Assembly (NCBI RefSeq): GCF_016616425.1
Contig: NZ_CP067101.1
Span: 930,001-994,000, forward strand
Length of the DNA: 64,000 nt
Origin: Bradyrhizobium diazoefficiens
GTDB taxonomy: Bacteria > Pseudomonadota > Alphaproteobacteria > Rhizobiales > Xanthobacteraceae
Reading direction: 5' to 3'
Positions 62,644 through 64,000 of the stretch are shown in pieces. The position numbers and the translations under genes were made by a program. Positions within the stretch are counted from its first letter, which is position 1. Every line of letters starts with the position of its first letter. The notes beneath the pieces were generated by a model that was given only the letters and a program-made list of their open reading frames with translations, was not told the DNA's origin and made no database searches.

Positions 62644-63503
62644 GGCCGTGCTCCCGGCCCAGAGATCGGCAGGCCGTTGGCGACGTAGGACAGGAAATAT
62701 TCGACGTCGCGATATTCGTCCGATTGCGGCTCCAGCGGAACCGCGCGGGTCTGGCTATTGCAGGTGATGAAGCGGCGGCTGGTCGTGCCCATGCCGCCCC
62801 ATTCGGAGCGGTAGATCGGCATCGCGTTCAGGATACCGAGCGCCGGCGCCAGGGTTTCGGCGCGGATGCGCTCGCCCGGGCTCTGCACATGGCAGCTTGC
62901 GCAGGAGAAGTTCATCTGGCCGCGCCGCGTGTAGAAATAGCGCTTGCCGTTTTCGAACGCCGCGAGCGCGCGCGGATCGTCGGGAATCTTGATGTCCATC
63001 GGCTTGCCGCGCGAGGTGAAAGCCATGTAGGCGGTGAGCGAGGCCATCTCGTCCTTGACGTAGGAATAGGGCGCCTCGCCATTGGCCTCCCGGCAGCGGT
63101 TGAGCGCGAGTTCCAGGGTGACGACCTTGCCTTCGTTCTCGTCGAAATAGGGATAGTTCTGGCGGATGCCGATGCCGCCGTTCGGAAAGCAATCGGCGTA
63201 GGTCTTGCCGTTCTTGAACGGGGTCGAAAACATCTCCTTGCCAGCATCGAGCGCGAACTCATAAGGGGGGAATTCTTCCTTCTCCTGCCATTGCCGCTTC
63301 ATGTCCGCGTTCATGGAGTAAGGACCGTTGACGAAGTCCTCATGCTTCACGTTCGGAAACTTCTGGAAGAAGTAGTTTTGGAACGCCTTGGCGTCGGCGG
63401 CAGGATCAACCTTGTCCGCTGCGACGACGCGCGTCGCGGCGAAAGCAAGCGCCGTCAGCGCGAGAAAGGCCGAACCGAGCAGGATCGTAGCACGCTGTTT
63501 CAT
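62640..63503 (-). CDS. soxA: Sulfur oxidation c-type cytochrome SoxA (monohaem)
   Basis: 287 aa with signal peptide (to about A29). A single haem motif CASCH (201-205); the second, N-terminal motif of dihaem forms is absent, with C105 and C137 left, probably as a disulfide. C248 (RFITCNS) is the axial, persulfide-forming ligand. It joins thiosulfate to the SoxY cysteine in complex with SoxX, which is not in the window. Start overlaps soxZ stop by 3 bases. Confidence 0.94.
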   Translation of the reverse strand: MKQRATILLGSAFLALTALAFAATRVVAADKVDPAADAKAFQNYFFQKFPNVKHEDFVNGPYSMNADMKRQWQEKEEFPPYEFALDAGKEMFSTPFKNGKTYADCFPNGGIGIRQNYPYFDENEGKVVTLELALNRCREANGEAPYSYVKDEMASLTAYMAFTSRGKPMDIKIPDDPRALAAFENGKRYFYTRRGQMNFSCASCHVQSPGERIRAETLAPALGILNAMPIYRSEWGGMGTTSRRFITCNSQTRAVPLEPQSDEYRDVEYFLSYVANGLPISGPGARP

Positions 63504-63814
63504 CACGAGATCTTCGCGGTGGTCGTATCCGAGGCACCCTTGTTGTCGGTCCAGGAAATCTTGAGGTCGTCGCCCTTCTTGGCCCCCTTGAAGCTGAACT
63601 TGACATAGGGATCCTTGGAGACCGCCGGCCCCCAATCGGCGACGAAGACGTCCTTGCCGTTACATTCGAACTTCAGCTCCTGGATGAAATGCGCGGGGAT
63701 CAGGCTGCCCTTGGAATCCTTCACGAAGCCGGAATCCATGGGGTGCTGGATCAGCGCCTGCACCTCGGTGATGTCGCCATTGGCAGTGGCGCGTACGCGA
63801 ATGCTGGATGCCAT
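63503..63814 (-). CDS. soxZ: Thiosulfate oxidation carrier complex protein SoxZ
   Basis: 103 aa, no signal peptide, as usual since it is co-exported with SoxY. Ig-like fold with the family stretches VQALIQHPMDSGFVKD, GSLIPAHFIQEL and VKFSFKGAKKGDDLKISWTDN. It forms the SoxYZ substrate carrier. 15 bases after the soxY stop. Confidence 0.95.
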   Translation of the reverse strand: MASSIRVRATANGDITEVQALIQHPMDSGFVKDSKGSLIPAHFIQELKFECNGKDVFVADWGPAVSKDPYVKFSFKGAKKGDDLKISWTDNKGASDTTTAKIS

Positions 63815-63829
63815 ATCGAACTTCCTTGC

Positions 63830-64000
63830 TTAGCCGCCGCAGCCGCCGACGGTGACTTTCACTTCCCTGGTCGCGCTGTAAAGCTTGCCGTCGGCCTCGA
63901 CAATCGCGACGACGTTGGTGGTCTTGGCCATCTTGAGGCGGTTGGCGACGCCGGGCACGGTGCCGTCCGGAATCCCGTAGCTTGCCGCCAGCGCGTTCGG
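63830..64000 (-). CDS. soxY: SoxY sulfur carrier, C-terminal part (truncated by window edge)
   Basis: Only the last ~56 codons are present; the 5' part is beyond the right edge. The C-terminus is VTVGGCGG followed by TAA, the flexible arm whose Cys carries the sulfur substrate in SoxYZ. Preceding residues (PGVANRLKMAKTTNVVAIVE) fit the SoxY Ig-like fold. soxX, if present, would lie further right. Confidence 0.93.
   Translation of the reverse strand, partial: PNALAASYGIPDGTVPGVANRLKMAKTTNVVAIVEADGKLYSATREVKVTVGGCGG

Noticed and set aside
1..64000. tRNA, rRNA, prophage or symbiosis genes
   Set aside because: No cloverleaf tRNA sequences, rRNA segments, phage structural genes or nod/nif genes were recognised on either strand; a tRNA scan would be more sensitive than reading by eye.

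Overview
The window (about 64 kb, GC-rich) reads as chromosome of a Bradyrhizobium-type alphaproteobacterium. Reasons: family signatures throughout; an amino acid:[carrier protein] ligase whose length and zinc-ligand numbering (C131, E176, C279) match my recollection of the characterised Bradyrhizobium enzyme; several palindromic intergenic repeat families typical of this group; and a sox locus beside many acyl-CoA enzymes. I saw no rRNA, tRNA, CRISPR, prophage or nod/nif genes. Only one insertion sequence is recognisable.

Layout. 0-7.3 kb: housekeeping (farnesyl-diphosphate-synthase-like 5' end, mtgA, rpmF, a small membrane protein) and two convergent cyclic-di-GMP proteins, one with a degenerate GGDEF and one with four PAS-like repeats. 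7.4-11.3 kb: the most unusual block, a minus-strand operon of an acyl-CoA-dehydrogenase-like protein, a class II aminoacyl-tRNA-synthetase homologue that charges carrier proteins, and a GNAT-like transferase, divergent from a stand-alone acyl carrier protein. 11.3-16.5 kb: mtnP-mtnA, a HAD phosphatase, a secreted trypsin-like protease and a Baeyer-Villiger-type monooxygenase. 16.6-23.8 kb: an orphan MCE protein, a fused ADP-forming acyl-CoA synthetase, a class GN sortase with its VIT/VWA substrate, and an XRE regulator.

23.9-43.1 kb is a large catabolic region: two CoA ligases, two acyl-CoA dehydrogenases, a GST-like protein, an AraC regulator, a beta-keto acid cleavage enzyme, a biotin-dependent acyl-CoA carboxylase pair, a complete Dpp/Opp-type ABC importer and an iron-type alcohol dehydrogenase/maleylacetate reductase. 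Together they suggest import, CoA activation, oxidation, carboxylation and thiolytic cleavage of an unknown organic acid. An IS481-family element (43193-44462) with clear inverted repeats, a 5-bp target duplication and a frameshifted transposase separates this from an RND efflux operon (44.7-49.1 kb). Then come a MAPEG protein, an AttH-type lipocalin with its FtsX-like permease and ATPase, MFS transporters and a D-aminoacylase-like amidohydrolase (49.2-58.4 kb). The window ends in sulfur metabolism: a persulfide dioxygenase-rhodanese fusion, a DsrE-like protein and soxB-soxK-soxA-soxZ-soxY, read leftwards as soxYZAKB-dsrE with translational overlaps.
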